DNA of 64,000 nt from an uncultured Porphyromonadaceae bacterium (GCA_947177405.1 CAMWUJ010000005.1:1-64000); one strand, 5' to 3'. Positions 45,353-55,140 are shown, numbered from the stretch's first letter. Notes: generated by a model not told the origin, from the letters alone. Numbers and translations are program-made.

Positions 45353-48300
45353 TCAAAGTCGATTCTTTACGTTTCGATACCATGCATAATAAATGTCCTT
45401 ACGTGTATCGCCACCGAGGGAATAATCTTTCATTAAAGATTGACGAACGATAAGGTTAACGTTCTCTGTCTCTTGTCCAATTTGTTCTGTTACAAGGTTA
45501 CATAATTTTGAATCTAATTCTTCGAATGTTTTAGATCCCTTTGCATACTTTTCAACAACACTTCGGACACCGAGCAAATCAGTTATTAGTTTAGCTAAGT
45601 CTTCGAAGTTATCGTTATCCCAGAGACTGAGTTTATCCGTTTCTCCATACTCTTTTATGAGATTGGATAACAGAATCTTCTGTGCAGTGGTAAGTTCTGA
45701 TGAGAATTTGGCCTGATTAACAACATTAATGTCGAAATCAACTTTCTCAGGTATACGACCATCGATTAAGAACTTAATCACTTCAGCGAGATTGTCAGGA
45801 TTGCTTTCGTCAATCTCTTGTGGTGTATAAGAGTATTTTACAGGATCCTCTTTCCGGAGAGAAATCTTACACAATACAGGCTCTTCCCAATCATTCTGAT
45901 AGGTTACCGCAACACCTGTGGAAAGCTTTGCTATCTCATCAAGCTGCGAGTCATTAAGCCCCGCTGATTTACCAGCAATTCTGCGATCATCGCCATCCGG
46001 TAATCGCATTATGAATTTGGTATTTGTATTCTTAATGGCTGCTGGGTCAACACTTGTCGGTGATTGGTCAACAATAACGAAGCCTTCCCCATATGTTCGC
46101 ATTTCAGCAATTGAGTTTGTAATCATCTCGACTGCTTTACCCGCGAGGTTACTTCCTTCTTGAGACTGCTCGGTCGAAGTTCGTTTGAGTATATTGTGAG
46201 CTTCCTCAAGCACTGTAATATGCTTTAATCCCACATTTGCCTCAGTAGCATTCACCATCCGGTATTCATTGAGTCTCATTACAAGAATACCCATAATCAG
46301 AGCCTTCGTTTCTTGTGAGCCAATCCTACTCAAATCCACGATAGTATCCGTATCGAATAGTGTTTCGTCAGGAATTTCAACGCCACCGAATATTGCACCA
46401 TTTAAGCCGTTGGTCAGCGACTCCACTCGTGTCACCAACGACCCGATGTAGTTGCCTTTTACCTCTTCTGAGTAAGCAGAATCCTTAATAACCTCTTCCA
46501 ATTCGACGAGTAAGTCATTGAAAGTCGGGAAGAAACGATCATACTTGTTTCTATTATTCAAAAGATTCCACCCCGCCTTTTCGTATGATTGAATTATGGC
46601 TTTCTTAAGTACGGCAGGCATAGCAGCATACATAGGCCAACATACATTGAATATCTCCGTAAGACGGTCAATATGTTCCAATACATGTATTCCTTGGGGG
46701 AATCTGAAGGGATTTATATGCAATAATTGCGTTATCTCGGGATTCGATCCATAAACGTTTGCATCACCGAATACATTTTTATATTCTCCCTTAGCTGGTT
46801 CCACAATTAGGAACTTCGCGCCTTTCTTCTTAGCTTGCGAAATAAGTCGGTATACAGTTTCGGACTTCCCGCATCCCGTTGAGCCTGTAACAAATACATG
46901 CTGGGTCAAACTTTTGGCTTCAATATTCACTAGATTATTTTCTCTGATTTTGCCTTGATCAAAGATACAACCCATTTGTAACGCGCGTTCAATCTCTTTC
47001 CCGGATTGTGTAACCACTTCTTTACCAAGTGAGATGTGCTCTAATACAGGGAAACCCGGTACAGACTTTCTTGGCAATCCCATCTGCATGGCAAGTTCTG
47101 CCGTGCTAATAAGGCTGGAAGCAGTAACCGGTATTTGTTGATCTATTTTTGTATTTTCAAAAATGAAAGTGGGATGTACGAAACTTGTAATTGATGTGGT
47201 CAGAAGCTTTATCTTTTCAGGTGTTTTGGTATCGAGCCATCTATTTACAGCGGAGGCCTCAATACCTGATTTCTCTCCTTGCATTATTGATCTAAATATA
47301 GCCGCGGCAGTCTCAGCCGTATCTCTATCATTTTCATATGATAAGAAATAAGATCCTGACGCCCAAACGCCAGTGCCTTCAGCTATCGCTAATCTTTCAA
47401 GTTGATTGTCAATACGCTTTAGAATTTCTTCAACATGTTTGTTGTGAACCGTCAAAGTAAAGTTCTTGGAAGATCCAACAGAGACGGTTCTACCATTGGT
47501 CTCGCTAAATTGCTCAGTAGTTGACTCCGAATCGGTTACATTACGATTCTCTGTGTGATTTTCTTGTTTAGCATTGGCCTCTGAGGTGCCACTTGTTTTT
47601 TGGGGAGCATTAGCTCCTGCTGCAGCTAATGCAGCTCCTCCGCCTACAAGTGCCAATCCAGCAGGAGCACCGATACCAGTTGCCATTAGAGCAACACCAC
47701 CGATGGCTGCTAAAGCGCCGCCAATAATACTGCCAGCTTGGGCAAGTCCACTCTTCTTGGAAACACTATGATTGGTAGTATGAGTAATAGTCGTACCGGT
47801 TGTATCCGAGGTGCCTTCCGAAACAGCATGGGATTTTGAATTTGATGTTCCATGAGTACGACTAATTGCGTTTGCAAGTGACTCGGTTGTAGAATACGCA
47901 ACCTGTTGAGTTGCAACCGCAGACATTTGGGTATAAAGTCGCTCATATCCGTGTCTCACTTCAGCAAGATTATCTCCGGAAATATTCGATGCTAATATAA
48001 TCGCAGTATATTCCTTCCCTTGCATTGCAAGAGCCAGTTTTTCTATTCCCTGTATAAATGTCTGATTAGTGTATTTTCCATCCTCATCCTTATAAGAAGG
48101 GATCCCTGAGCATGAGCAAACGCTCGATGCTTGATTGAATCGTTCAAAAAGCTGTTGTTGTGATGAAAGACTTCCAACATGTTCAGGGACGGAACATTGT
48201 TCCAAGTCTATCCCAGGAAATTGACCTTTTAATGAGTTCTCAAATGTTTCAGCAACCGAACTATCTGTCCTTCTTTCATCGTTATTTCTTATACCAATGT

Positions 48301-48748
48301 AGAAATCAGTCCTATCCTTATGGCCATCGAGTATGAGAAAAACGGAGCAATCTGCGTAGCTCATTGCTCCCAATGCATTGATAAATTTTTCTGTTGCATA
48401 TTCATCTTTCTCATATACCATCTTATTAACCTTAAACACGATAGTATTTCGACCAATTTCGTTTTTGTCAACGGGCACAATTTCCATATCTGATAGTCGC
48501 ATGACATAGTCTTTAGTAACTATATCATCAACCATTGATAATGCTTGCAAGGCTTGCGATGAATACGATTGCATCTCAAGCTGATTTTGCCTCATTAATG
48601 CAGCATGATCATCTTCCTTTACAACTTGGGCGATAGCTGTTGGATCATCGACCTTAGTAGGAGATGAAGTTTTATCAGCAATGGGAGTTCCATTAAGAAG
48701 TGCATCTAACTCACTGTTTCTTTTCTTTTTGTCGTGGATAGTCCCCAT
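45353..48748 (-). CDS. HerA/FtsK-like ATPase with glycine-rich membrane segment
   Basis: 1131 residues. The N-terminal 280 form an uncharacterised domain. A Ser/Thr-rich linker (SYSTTESLANAISRTHGTSN) leads to a Gly/Ala-rich hydrophobic stretch at about 335-385 (AGSIIGGALAAIGGVALMA). Another linker follows, and the C-terminal half is a HerA/DUF87-type ATPase with Walker A GSTGCGKSETVYRL (about 620) and Walker B ITVLEEAHNIL (about 846). HerA/FtsK ATPases pump DNA or protein as hexamers. The membrane segment hints at a pump or gate at the envelope. It is flanked by dynamin-like GTPases and toxin-type genes. Confidence 0.8.
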   Translation of the reverse strand: MGTIHDKKKRNSELDALLNGTPIADKTSSPTKVDDPTAIAQVVKEDDHAALMRQNQLEMQSYSSQALQALSMVDDIVTKDYVMRLSDMEIVPVDKNEIGRNTIVFKVNKMVYEKDEYATEKFINALGAMSYADCSVFLILDGHKDRTDFYIGIRNNDERRTDSSVAETFENSLKGQFPGIDLEQCSVPEHVGSLSSQQQLFERFNQASSVCSCSGIPSYKDEDGKYTNQTFIQGIEKLALAMQGKEYTAIILASNISGDNLAEVRHGYERLYTQMSAVATQQVAYSTTESLANAISRTHGTSNSKSHAVSEGTSDTTGTTITHTTNHSVSKKSGLAQAGSIIGGALAAIGGVALMATGIGAPAGLALVGGGAALAAAGANAPQKTSGTSEANAKQENHTENRNVTDSESTTEQFSETNGRTVSVGSSKNFTLTVHNKHVEEILKRIDNQLERLAIAEGTGVWASGSYFLSYENDRDTAETAAAIFRSIMQGEKSGIEASAVNRWLDTKTPEKIKLLTTSITSFVHPTFIFENTKIDQQIPVTASSLISTAELAMQMGLPRKSVPGFPVLEHISLGKEVVTQSGKEIERALQMGCIFDQGKIRENNLVNIEAKSLTQHVFVTGSTGCGKSETVYRLISQAKKKGAKFLIVEPAKGEYKNVFGDANVYGSNPEITQLLHINPFRFPQGIHVLEHIDRLTEIFNVCWPMYAAMPAVLKKAIIQSYEKAGWNLLNNRNKYDRFFPTFNDLLVELEEVIKDSAYSEEVKGNYIGSLVTRVESLTNGLNGAIFGGVEIPDETLFDTDTIVDLSRIGSQETKALIMGILVMRLNEYRMVNATEANVGLKHITVLEEAHNILKRTSTEQSQEGSNLAGKAVEMITNSIAEMRTYGEGFVIVDQSPTSVDPAAIKNTNTKFIMRLPDGDDRRIAGKSAGLNDSQLDEIAKLSTGVAVTYQNDWEEPVLCKISLRKEDPVKYSYTPQEIDESNPDNLAEVIKFLIDGRIPEKVDFDINVVNQAKFSSELTTAQKILLSNLIKEYGETDKLSLWDNDNFEDLAKLITDLLGVRSVVEKYAKGSKTFEELDSKLCNLVTEQIGQETENVNLIVRQSLMKDYSLGGDTRKDIYYAWYRNVKNRL

Positions 48749-48751
48749 GGA

Positions 48752-49282
48752 TTACTTTCTATTATCATTAATTATCAGAAGAACCCCTCCCACGAATATA
48801 GCGCCTCCAATTATTGAAAGCGCAGTCATTCCTGTACACATTCCAACAGTAGCAACAATAGCGCCACCAACTGCTACGCCACCCGATACCTTAGTAATCT
48901 TGATGGTGCGTGTAGGATGTTCTAGATGGGAATCTTTATCATCTACTACAGGCAATGCTTCTTCCTCTTCAACCTCAATTGCCTTATCTTTCCCTACAAA
49001 CTTCACAACAGCTTCATAAAAAGCCAATTTCTCTTTTGAGAAGTTTGCGTCCAGATCACTTTTGACTTCATACATGAAGTCTTCGTCCCATTGATCTTTA
49101 GGTGGAACTGCATAAGAGGCACCTTTGTTTCCCTCAAAAAGATTTGGAAGGTGCGCTACAGCATATTCGAGCATCTCGTTGAATGAAACGCCTCTAGGGT
49201 CAAACAGCAATTCGCTTGATAAAGCGATTCTCACCATTGCCACATTGCCGTTATCAACGGCTTCTTTATATTCGTTTTTCAT
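48752..49282 (-). CDS. Small protein with C-terminal membrane hairpin
   Basis: 176 residues. The first 125 are soluble, with an acidic linker (AIEVEEEEALPVVDDKD). The last 45 contain two closely spaced hydrophobic helices (VAVGGAIVATVGMCTGM, LSIIGGAIFVGGVLLII). It lies three bases before the HerA-like gene and nine after the large GTPase. It may tether the complex to the membrane. No family recognised. Confidence 0.65.
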   Translation of the reverse strand: MKNEYKEAVDNGNVAMVRIALSSELLFDPRGVSFNEMLEYAVAHLPNLFEGNKGASYAVPPKDQWDEDFMYEVKSDLDANFSKEKLAFYEAVVKFVGKDKAIEVEEEEALPVVDDKDSHLEHPTRTIKITKVSGGVAVGGAIVATVGMCTGMTALSIIGGAIFVGGVLLIINDNRK

Positions 49283-49291
49283 TATCCTATT

Positions 49292-51577
49292 TTAAAAGTT
49301 AATAAGTTTGTTAACTCTGGCAATAATGCCCTCCATCCATTTCAGTTCTTCGCGCTGCCGTTTAATTTCCTGTTCGGTTTGTTCGGCTGCATTTGTACTC
49401 CGCTGAAGTTCAGTCAATTTTGATTCAAGGATTCCATCAATCTGGCCAAGCACTTTCTTAAGAACGTTTTTAATACGTTGACCTTCTTTCTGAGTATGGT
49501 TTTCTGCCGCCTTCTTTGCTTCTACCAACTGAGCATGCATAGGAAAAAGGTACTGATATGCAACAGATGACATGTCAACATATTCAACGTTCTTTGCAAC
49601 CCATTCTTGATATTGACGGTCGTAATATTCCGTATCATATCTTTCAGAGCCCCAGTTCCATGGAGTCCAGAACCAGTTCGTTTTTTTGACTTTACGAGAC
49701 TCCCGCTTGGTTTTGGTCTCATAATGTCCTTCATCGATAGTCTGAGTGCTCTTTTTTATAAGAGAATCGATATTGGCAATATCTTCGGAGACAAAATCCA
49801 ACGGAGAGAGATTAAGGTCGACATCCTTTATGGCCAAACTAATTGTTTTGAGGTGTTCCTTATACATATCAAGAATGTCTGAATATAACGTCTCAAACGC
49901 CTTGGTAAGTACATCATCTATACGAGCATCTAGTTGAGTTAGAATAGTAGAAGATTCCTTCTGGATCTCTTTAACCTGACGTAGAGCATCAGATTTTGGA
50001 ACTTTTGAGGACTTTTTGTGTGTGAATATTATCTTGTCAATTCTTTTACCAAGTTCATTAATGAAAGGATTGATTTCACCTGATACGTTTTTGGTAAAAT
50101 CTTTCTTGTCAATAAGTGCTGACAGAACCTTGGCAGCATCTCCAGAACTAATGATCTTTCTAATTCGCTCGATGTCCTGATTGAGTTTTACCTTGCGCTC
50201 TTCACTACAACGAATCTCTTCTTTTAGTGACTCTATTGCAGCCAGTTCCTTTAATCGATTATTAAAAGACTCTACAAGGTCTTTTACCTTTAGTGCTCGA
50301 GCATATTTGTTTACGTACAAGGCCACGGCCTCTTCAACTGACACAATCCCGCTATGAATCTCGACTTTCTCTTCTTCTGTGGCCTCTTTTAGCAGACGCT
50401 CGATTTCCTTTTTAGACGAATGAGGAAGATTATTAAACTCATAATAGGAGTCGAACTTCATCTCTTCAAAATACTTCAAGGCATCTTGAAAAGAATCGAG
50501 TGTACTATGTCTAACAGGATTTGTTCGACATTCGAGCGCAACCTGAGCCGAAATTGGGTATATGTTGGGGAACATGATACCACGTTCTTCAAGAACTTCT
50601 TTTGCCTGACGCAATGCACCTGGGATATCATCATCCTCCGGGTTAAAAGCATCCATTTTGTTGATGGCGAAGATATAACGTTCTCGTGATTGTTTACCTC
50701 CTTCTTTCATACAATTGCATACATAGTCCATGAAAGCGGCTTCATCGTTAACACTTAAATTAGTACCATTCATTACAAACAATACGAGAGATTTATCAGA
50801 ATCATTAAGCATCTGATATGTCATCCTCTCATGGTCCTTATCGCGCGAGTTATTTGGTCCTGGAGTGTCAACCAATATTAATTTCATTCCAACCGAATCA
50901 ACGCATGGAATGCGTCCATAAATATCAATTGCCGAAATCGCTTTATCAGCATTCCACGCTTTCATTTGAGAATATTCGATATTATTCTCCTTGTAGAGCA
51001 CGCCTCCATTGGAATCGTATGCTATCGCGCTGAAATTATCCTGATTAGTATCAATGATTCGTACAATAGTAGCTGTTGTAGCAGTATTTGCGACAGGCAT
51101 GAGTTTCTTACCCAGTAGTGCATTAATTAATGTGGATTTACCCGAACTCATTGTCGCAACGACATTGATTTCAAACTCTTGATTCTTAGCCTTCTTAAAA
51201 GCCTCAACAATATCGGCATCCTTGAGACTTTTGACCGGACCCTTCTGGATTTCCACAAATATATTATCTACCTCGCCTTCTACCGATGACACATCAGGGA
51301 TATTCTCTTCGCGGCTCCATTTTGAAACAGATACGATGTCAGATTTGCTATTAAAACCGTCCTTTAAGTCGTTATAATCAGTAGGAGTACCAATAAAGTG
51401 GATATTGAACTCGCGGTCACTGCTTTCCTTGACAAGAATTTCAGGAAGTTCTTCCGCCCACTCCTGTATGCGCAATTTTCCGAAGTGCAACTTACTGTTG
51501 TCCTTCGGTTCCTTCCCGTCAATCAGAATCTCAGTCTGAATGTGATATGGGTTGTATTTGATCGTTATTTTTTTCAT
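49292..51577 (-). CDS. Dynamin-like GTPase, large
   Basis: 761 residues. An N-terminal beta-rich domain (about 1-110) precedes a dynamin-type G domain with G1 ATMSSGKSTLINALLG (about 141-156), a switch-I region TATTATIVRI, G3 LVDTPGPNNSRD, and G4 INKMDAF. The C-terminal 350 residues are long helices with a basic and aromatic tip (KKTNWFWTPWNWG) that could insert into membranes, then a coiled coil. Bacterial dynamin-like proteins often occur in tandem pairs, as here, and fuse or seal membranes. Its start overlaps the second GTPase gene by four bases. Confidence 0.88.
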   Translation of the reverse strand: MKKITIKYNPYHIQTEILIDGKEPKDNSKLHFGKLRIQEWAEELPEILVKESSDREFNIHFIGTPTDYNDLKDGFNSKSDIVSVSKWSREENIPDVSSVEGEVDNIFVEIQKGPVKSLKDADIVEAFKKAKNQEFEINVVATMSSGKSTLINALLGKKLMPVANTATTATIVRIIDTNQDNFSAIAYDSNGGVLYKENNIEYSQMKAWNADKAISAIDIYGRIPCVDSVGMKLILVDTPGPNNSRDKDHERMTYQMLNDSDKSLVLFVMNGTNLSVNDEAAFMDYVCNCMKEGGKQSRERYIFAINKMDAFNPEDDDIPGALRQAKEVLEERGIMFPNIYPISAQVALECRTNPVRHSTLDSFQDALKYFEEMKFDSYYEFNNLPHSSKKEIERLLKEATEEEKVEIHSGIVSVEEAVALYVNKYARALKVKDLVESFNNRLKELAAIESLKEEIRCSEERKVKLNQDIERIRKIISSGDAAKVLSALIDKKDFTKNVSGEINPFINELGKRIDKIIFTHKKSSKVPKSDALRQVKEIQKESSTILTQLDARIDDVLTKAFETLYSDILDMYKEHLKTISLAIKDVDLNLSPLDFVSEDIANIDSLIKKSTQTIDEGHYETKTKRESRKVKKTNWFWTPWNWGSERYDTEYYDRQYQEWVAKNVEYVDMSSVAYQYLFPMHAQLVEAKKAAENHTQKEGQRIKNVLKKVLGQIDGILESKLTELQRSTNAAEQTEQEIKRQREELKWMEGIIARVNKLINF

Positions 51578-52656
51578 TGGTTTAGAATTGTCGTTTCTAA
51601 ATTGGTTAATCCGCTTCTTGCAAAATAGTCATCTTCTGATGAGCAAATGCCGGTACCATACATACCAAAGTCATAGAAGAGCGAAGACATTTTTTCTTTC
51701 AAAGATTTGAGTTCACTCTCCTCAAACTGAGAGAGGGTGTGATCCAACTCTTTTTTTAACAAAAAGGCTGCCTTTGCTGAGAATGGTATGATTTGAGCAT
51801 TCGACTTCTTACTCTTAAGAAGTTGCCTAAATTGCTTTAGGCTCTCTTCTATAGAGTCATCGGCAGGGTCAAATCTATCAAGCTGATTAAATATAAACAA
51901 GATATTTTTTTTATTTTGCTTTAAGATGTGTCTTATAAGTTCATCCTCACCGTTTCTCTCTATATATGGGCCATTATTAACGCAGATTAGTAAATCGTAA
52001 TCACCTCGATTGATTGCATCATAAGTTACTTTCTTATGTGATGTATCATAAGCATAGTCAACCCCCGGAGTATCGGTAATGATAAGAGGTTGGCTTTCCA
52101 AACTTCCATGAAATCTCAGCGCCTTATTGGGAATATCTTCAATCGCAATTTCCCTATCATTACTATTGATATAACTTGACCCGTCAGAATATAGCAATGT
52201 ATCTCTGAACGGATTGTTATAGAGATACGAAATAGAGGTAGTGCATACTGTAGTTTTCACCTTTGCCACCTTCCGCCCAACAAGAGCATTAACCAATGTA
52301 GATTTACCTGCACTCATTGTAAGCACGATTAGTAGACGCTTTGTCGGTTTCTGTCGGAATGAAATCTCGGCAACGGACTGCTCGACCAAGTTAGAGGGTA
52401 AACCGTTCCCATTTCCACCGTTAAGAAAAAGTTCTTTTACATACTTTCTGTACTTCTTTGAAAAGAATCCGGTTGCTCCTTTTAGTCGCTTGTCATAAAT
52501 GTCATACGAGATTGGAAGGCCTGCTTGGAATGCGATTCTGTATACATCCCACCAGAAACAGTCAGACATTCTAAAGAATCTTAAGCCATTTCTAATCAGA
52601 GATTGCGCAGCTTTGATATTCTTGTTGTCTTTCGATTGCTTCCATCCGTCTGTCAA
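51574..52656 (-). CDS. Dynamin-like GTPase, small
   Basis: 360 residues. G1 TMSAGKSTLVNALVG (about 113-127), TTVCTTSISYL as switch I, G3 ITDTPGVDYAYD, and G4 FNQLDRFD are all present. It lacks the long C-terminal helical stalk of the larger partner, so it may be a regulatory or hetero-oligomeric subunit. The first 100 residues are helical and aromatic (MSDCFWWDVYRIAFQAGL). It precedes and overlaps the large GTPase gene. Confidence 0.85.
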   Translation of the reverse strand: MTDGWKQSKDNKNIKAAQSLIRNGLRFFRMSDCFWWDVYRIAFQAGLPISYDIYDKRLKGATGFFSKKYRKYVKELFLNGGNGNGLPSNLVEQSVAEISFRQKPTKRLLIVLTMSAGKSTLVNALVGRKVAKVKTTVCTTSISYLYNNPFRDTLLYSDGSSYINSNDREIAIEDIPNKALRFHGSLESQPLIITDTPGVDYAYDTSHKKVTYDAINRGDYDLLICVNNGPYIERNGEDELIRHILKQNKKNILFIFNQLDRFDPADDSIEESLKQFRQLLKSKKSNAQIIPFSAKAAFLLKKELDHTLSQFEESELKSLKEKMSSLFYDFGMYGTGICSSEDDYFARSGLTNLETTILNQ

Positions 52657-52844
52657 AACTTCCCTAGAAGTGTCTCACATAATACATCATAACAGAACTT
52701 AGCCTTATAACTCATTTGGCTATTAGGCTCAATCGCACAAAGAGTCTCCCCAAGTCCACGAAGATACTTAATCTTCAGTCTCTTTGGAAGACCATTGATT
52801 GGATGATTTGCGGGTATTATGTTTGAAGTTATAAGCCTCTGCAT
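52653..52844 (-). CDS. Small hypothetical protein
   Basis: 63 residues, basic (LPKRLKIKYLRGLGETL), soluble, with no recognised family. It overlaps the start of the small GTPase gene by four bases and follows the candidate anti-sigma gene directly. Tight packing argues for a real gene. Confidence 0.5.
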   Translation of the reverse strand: MQRLITSNIIPANHPINGLPKRLKIKYLRGLGETLCAIEPNSQMSYKAKFCYDVLCETLLGKF

Positions 52845-53111
52845 TTAAAATAGTATGTTTTTAGGTTTATTATCAATATTTGAAGGAATTTCTTGATTAT
52901 AAATTTTTTCTAAATAACGTTCACATTCAGGTATTCGTATTGGCTCCAAATCACTGAGTATACTCTCCAATGATTTTGCGTCTTTGGTCACCTCTATTAT
53001 CTCTTCAATCATTGAATCTTTCATTGAATCGGAGTACACTAATCGCTCCAAAGGGGTTAGCTTATCATCAATAAAAGATGCTATCAAATTGTCGTCAATT
53101 TTTTGCTCCAT
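52845..53111 (-). CDS. Candidate cytoplasmic anti-sigma or regulatory protein
   Basis: Start at MEQKIDDNLIASFIDDKLTP (53111), two bases after the sigma gene. 88 residues, very acidic, helical N-terminus (IASFIDDKLTPLERLVY), reminiscent of the zinc-less anti-sigma domain of Bacteroidetes ECF partners. There is no membrane helix. Location immediately after a sigma factor gene is the main support. Confidence 0.5.
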   Translation of the reverse strand: MEQKIDDNLIASFIDDKLTPLERLVYSDSMKDSMIEEIIEVTKDAKSLESILSDLEPIRIPECERYLEKIYNQEIPSNIDNKPKNILF

Positions 53112-53113
53112 CT

Positions 53114-53662
53114 CTATACTAATAATATACAACGTAATTGTGCAATCGCCCTCCTATGAATATTGTATAAGTTTGCAACTGTGACGCTAAGTTCAGCAGC
53201 GGCATCTTCATAGGAGACCTCTTGCAAGTCCAGCAACTGAATAGTCCGTTTATATCTCTCATTTGGCATCGCATCAATGGCCATCGGTAGATTAACGGAG
53301 TCCTCCGAGATATTGGTGAAAATATTTTTATCATTCTCTATTATTAGAGCCTCCGAAGATTCGTTTTCTATCAGCTTATCTCGCTTTCGAATGAAAAATC
53401 TGGTTGCTACTACCGTTATCCAAGTCATCAAAGAACTATTGTAGTTGAAATCTTTAAGCTTTCTCCAATTATCGTAAGCAAGGAACAGAAATAATTCATT
53501 CACAAGTTCGGTTTTGTCAATGCGTCCGGAGAAAACTGAGTTCAGTATATACACAAACATATTAGAACACTTCTCGATAAAGAAGTATTCAATAATAATA
53601 GGATCGTTGTTAAGAATTCCTCTAACAACTTCTTCATCCGTAAATTCGACAGTCCTTTTCAC
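53114..53662 (-). CDS. ECF-type sigma factor of the cargo operon
   Basis: The track begins at a TTG; the better start is GTG 53662 (MKRTVEFTDEEVVRGIL), giving 182 residues. Region 2-like helices (IEYFFIEKCSNMFVYILN, WRKLKDFNYNSSLMTWITVVATRFFIRKR) and a region 4 HTH (VSYEDAAAELSVTVANLYNIHRRAIAQLR) are visible. It is the first gene of the series running down to 43055, so it may drive its own operon. No consensus TAnnTTTG box is seen just upstream, consistent with an alternative promoter. Confidence 0.8.
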   Translation of the reverse strand: MKRTVEFTDEEVVRGILNNDPIIIEYFFIEKCSNMFVYILNSVFSGRIDKTELVNELFLFLAYDNWRKLKDFNYNSSLMTWITVVATRFFIRKRDKLIENESSEALIIENDKNIFTNISEDSVNLPMAIDAMPNERYKRTIQLLDLQEVSYEDAAAELSVTVANLYNIHRRAIAQLRCILLV

Positions 53663-53721
53663 AACTAATATTTTAACAATAGTATTAAAAACAATAATTA
53701 CCAATTATTAAATATCAAGTT

Positions 53722-55113
53722 TTAAATCAAAAGCAAACTGAAATCAACATCTGGGATGATTGATTTTTGAAGTTTATCCTTGATAAGGAAACCCATGTAT
53801 AATGGGATTGTTAATACCTCCCCCTGTCGTCCTACATTATATTGACCTAACTTAATCGCATTGTTGACATGATATACGTCTTTGTTCTTAAGCACGGTAG
53901 TCATACTCTTTGCCTTACCAGTCTTGGATTTTACCTCAATAAGCATACACTCGCCATTAAACCGTACTAAAAAATCTATTTCAAGGCCGCTATCCTTATG
54001 AAAGTAATATAGTTTCTGACCCGATTTACATAGAAAATCTGCCATTAGATTCTCAAAGATCGCGCCCTTGTATCCAAGCAGATTTCCTTTCAGAATGTCT
54101 GCTTGAGTGCCATAATCAAGCATTCCCATTAGAATGCCTATATCTGTCGTATACACCTTAAAGCAATCTTCAATGGCGTTACCACTCAGCGGAAGTTCAG
54201 TGGTGGTTGTATTATAACATCTTTCTACAACTCCGGCATCCTCAAGCCATTGAAGACTTCCCTTAAATTGGGAGGCTCTACCACCCTTTCTAACCACAGA
54301 GTATTGGAATTTCTTATTTTCCTTCGCCAATTGTTTTGGTATGGACTCAAAGCACTCCCGAATATGAGGTTTATCTGTATCATCTGCATATTTAACCATA
54401 TCCTCTTCATATTCGGCTAAAAGAGTTCGTTGTGTCTGGTAAATCAAATCAATATTTTTCGTTTCAATAAAACAGTTCACAACTTCCGGCAACCCTCCGA
54501 CTATGACATATCTATACAATAACTCCATCATTGCTTTATGAATACCATCAGGAACCGCGCTTTCGTTCTCAAAACACAACCTAACAGTGTCTATGACCTT
54601 AGTGGCAACCCCGTTCGCCCATAAGAATTCCTCAAAGTCCAATGGATACATATCAACTATAGTCTCATATCCTACCGGAATTGAATCTACACCCTCATCT
54701 TCCTTTTTCCCCTTTTTATGTTTGCCGTACCCCTTTACTCCTAAAAGAGAGCCGGTAGCAATAACATCGAAGCGTTTATCCAACTTAAATGATTTAAGGG
54801 CTGTTCTGGCCTCCTTACACTCTTGAATCTCATCAAGGATTATACAGGTTTTACCGTTAATGAATCTGGCTCCCGGAATAAGGGCCGAGAGGTTGAGGAT
54901 TATAGTATCAACATCAAGGTTGCCCGTAAAAGCCGATTTCTTATCGGGTTCAAGTAGAAAGTTCATGTATACCACATTTTGGTAATTCTCCTTTGCAAAT
55001 TTTTTTACAATAAAAGTCTTACCGCATTGGCGAACACCTTTTATCACCAATGGTTTCCTATCTTCAGCCTGTTTCCACTCTGATAAATATGTCTCGATTT
55101 TTCTTCTAAGCAT
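53722..55113 (-). CDS. ATPase of the AAA_14/DUF4143 family (element A)
   Basis: 463 residues from MLRRKIETYLSEWKQ (55113). Walker A GVRQCGKTFIVK, Walker B ILDEIQEC, sensor VIATGSLLG, and the C-terminal DUF4143 PD-(D/E)XK-like segment (SGLEIDFLVRFNGECMLIEVKSK). The start is fixed by a TAAATTTG box at 55133-55140 (minus strand), which lies inside the longer ORF. It ends 59 bases before the sigma gene and could be co-transcribed with it, though it is a common stand-alone gene. Confidence 0.86.
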   Translation of the reverse strand: MLRRKIETYLSEWKQAEDRKPLVIKGVRQCGKTFIVKKFAKENYQNVVYMNFLLEPDKKSAFTGNLDVDTIILNLSALIPGARFINGKTCIILDEIQECKEARTALKSFKLDKRFDVIATGSLLGVKGYGKHKKGKKEDEGVDSIPVGYETIVDMYPLDFEEFLWANGVATKVIDTVRLCFENESAVPDGIHKAMMELLYRYVIVGGLPEVVNCFIETKNIDLIYQTQRTLLAEYEEDMVKYADDTDKPHIRECFESIPKQLAKENKKFQYSVVRKGGRASQFKGSLQWLEDAGVVERCYNTTTTELPLSGNAIEDCFKVYTTDIGILMGMLDYGTQADILKGNLLGYKGAIFENLMADFLCKSGQKLYYFHKDSGLEIDFLVRFNGECMLIEVKSKTGKAKSMTTVLKNKDVYHVNNAIKLGQYNVGRQGEVLTIPLYMGFLIKDKLQKSIIPDVDFSLLLI

Positions 55114-55132
55114 ACTTCTCTTGATTTCATTC

Positions 55133-55140
55133 TGCAAATT
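55133..55140 (-). promoter_or_regulatory. -7 box of the DUF4143 gene
   Basis: TAAATTTG on the minus strand, about 20 bases before the start at 55113. Confidence 0.65.

Noticed and set aside
47574-47771. Ala/Pro-rich plus-strand ORF opposite the HerA-like gene
   Set aside because: It is the antisense shadow of the glycine/alanine-rich membrane segment, with no start signal or codon support.
45353-48748. HerA-like ATPase as a conjugation VirB4 or coupling protein of an ICE
   Set aside because: No other mating-pair genes are present, the gene is in an operon with dynamin-like GTPases opposite to the mob genes, and its N-terminal half is unlike VirB4 or TraG.
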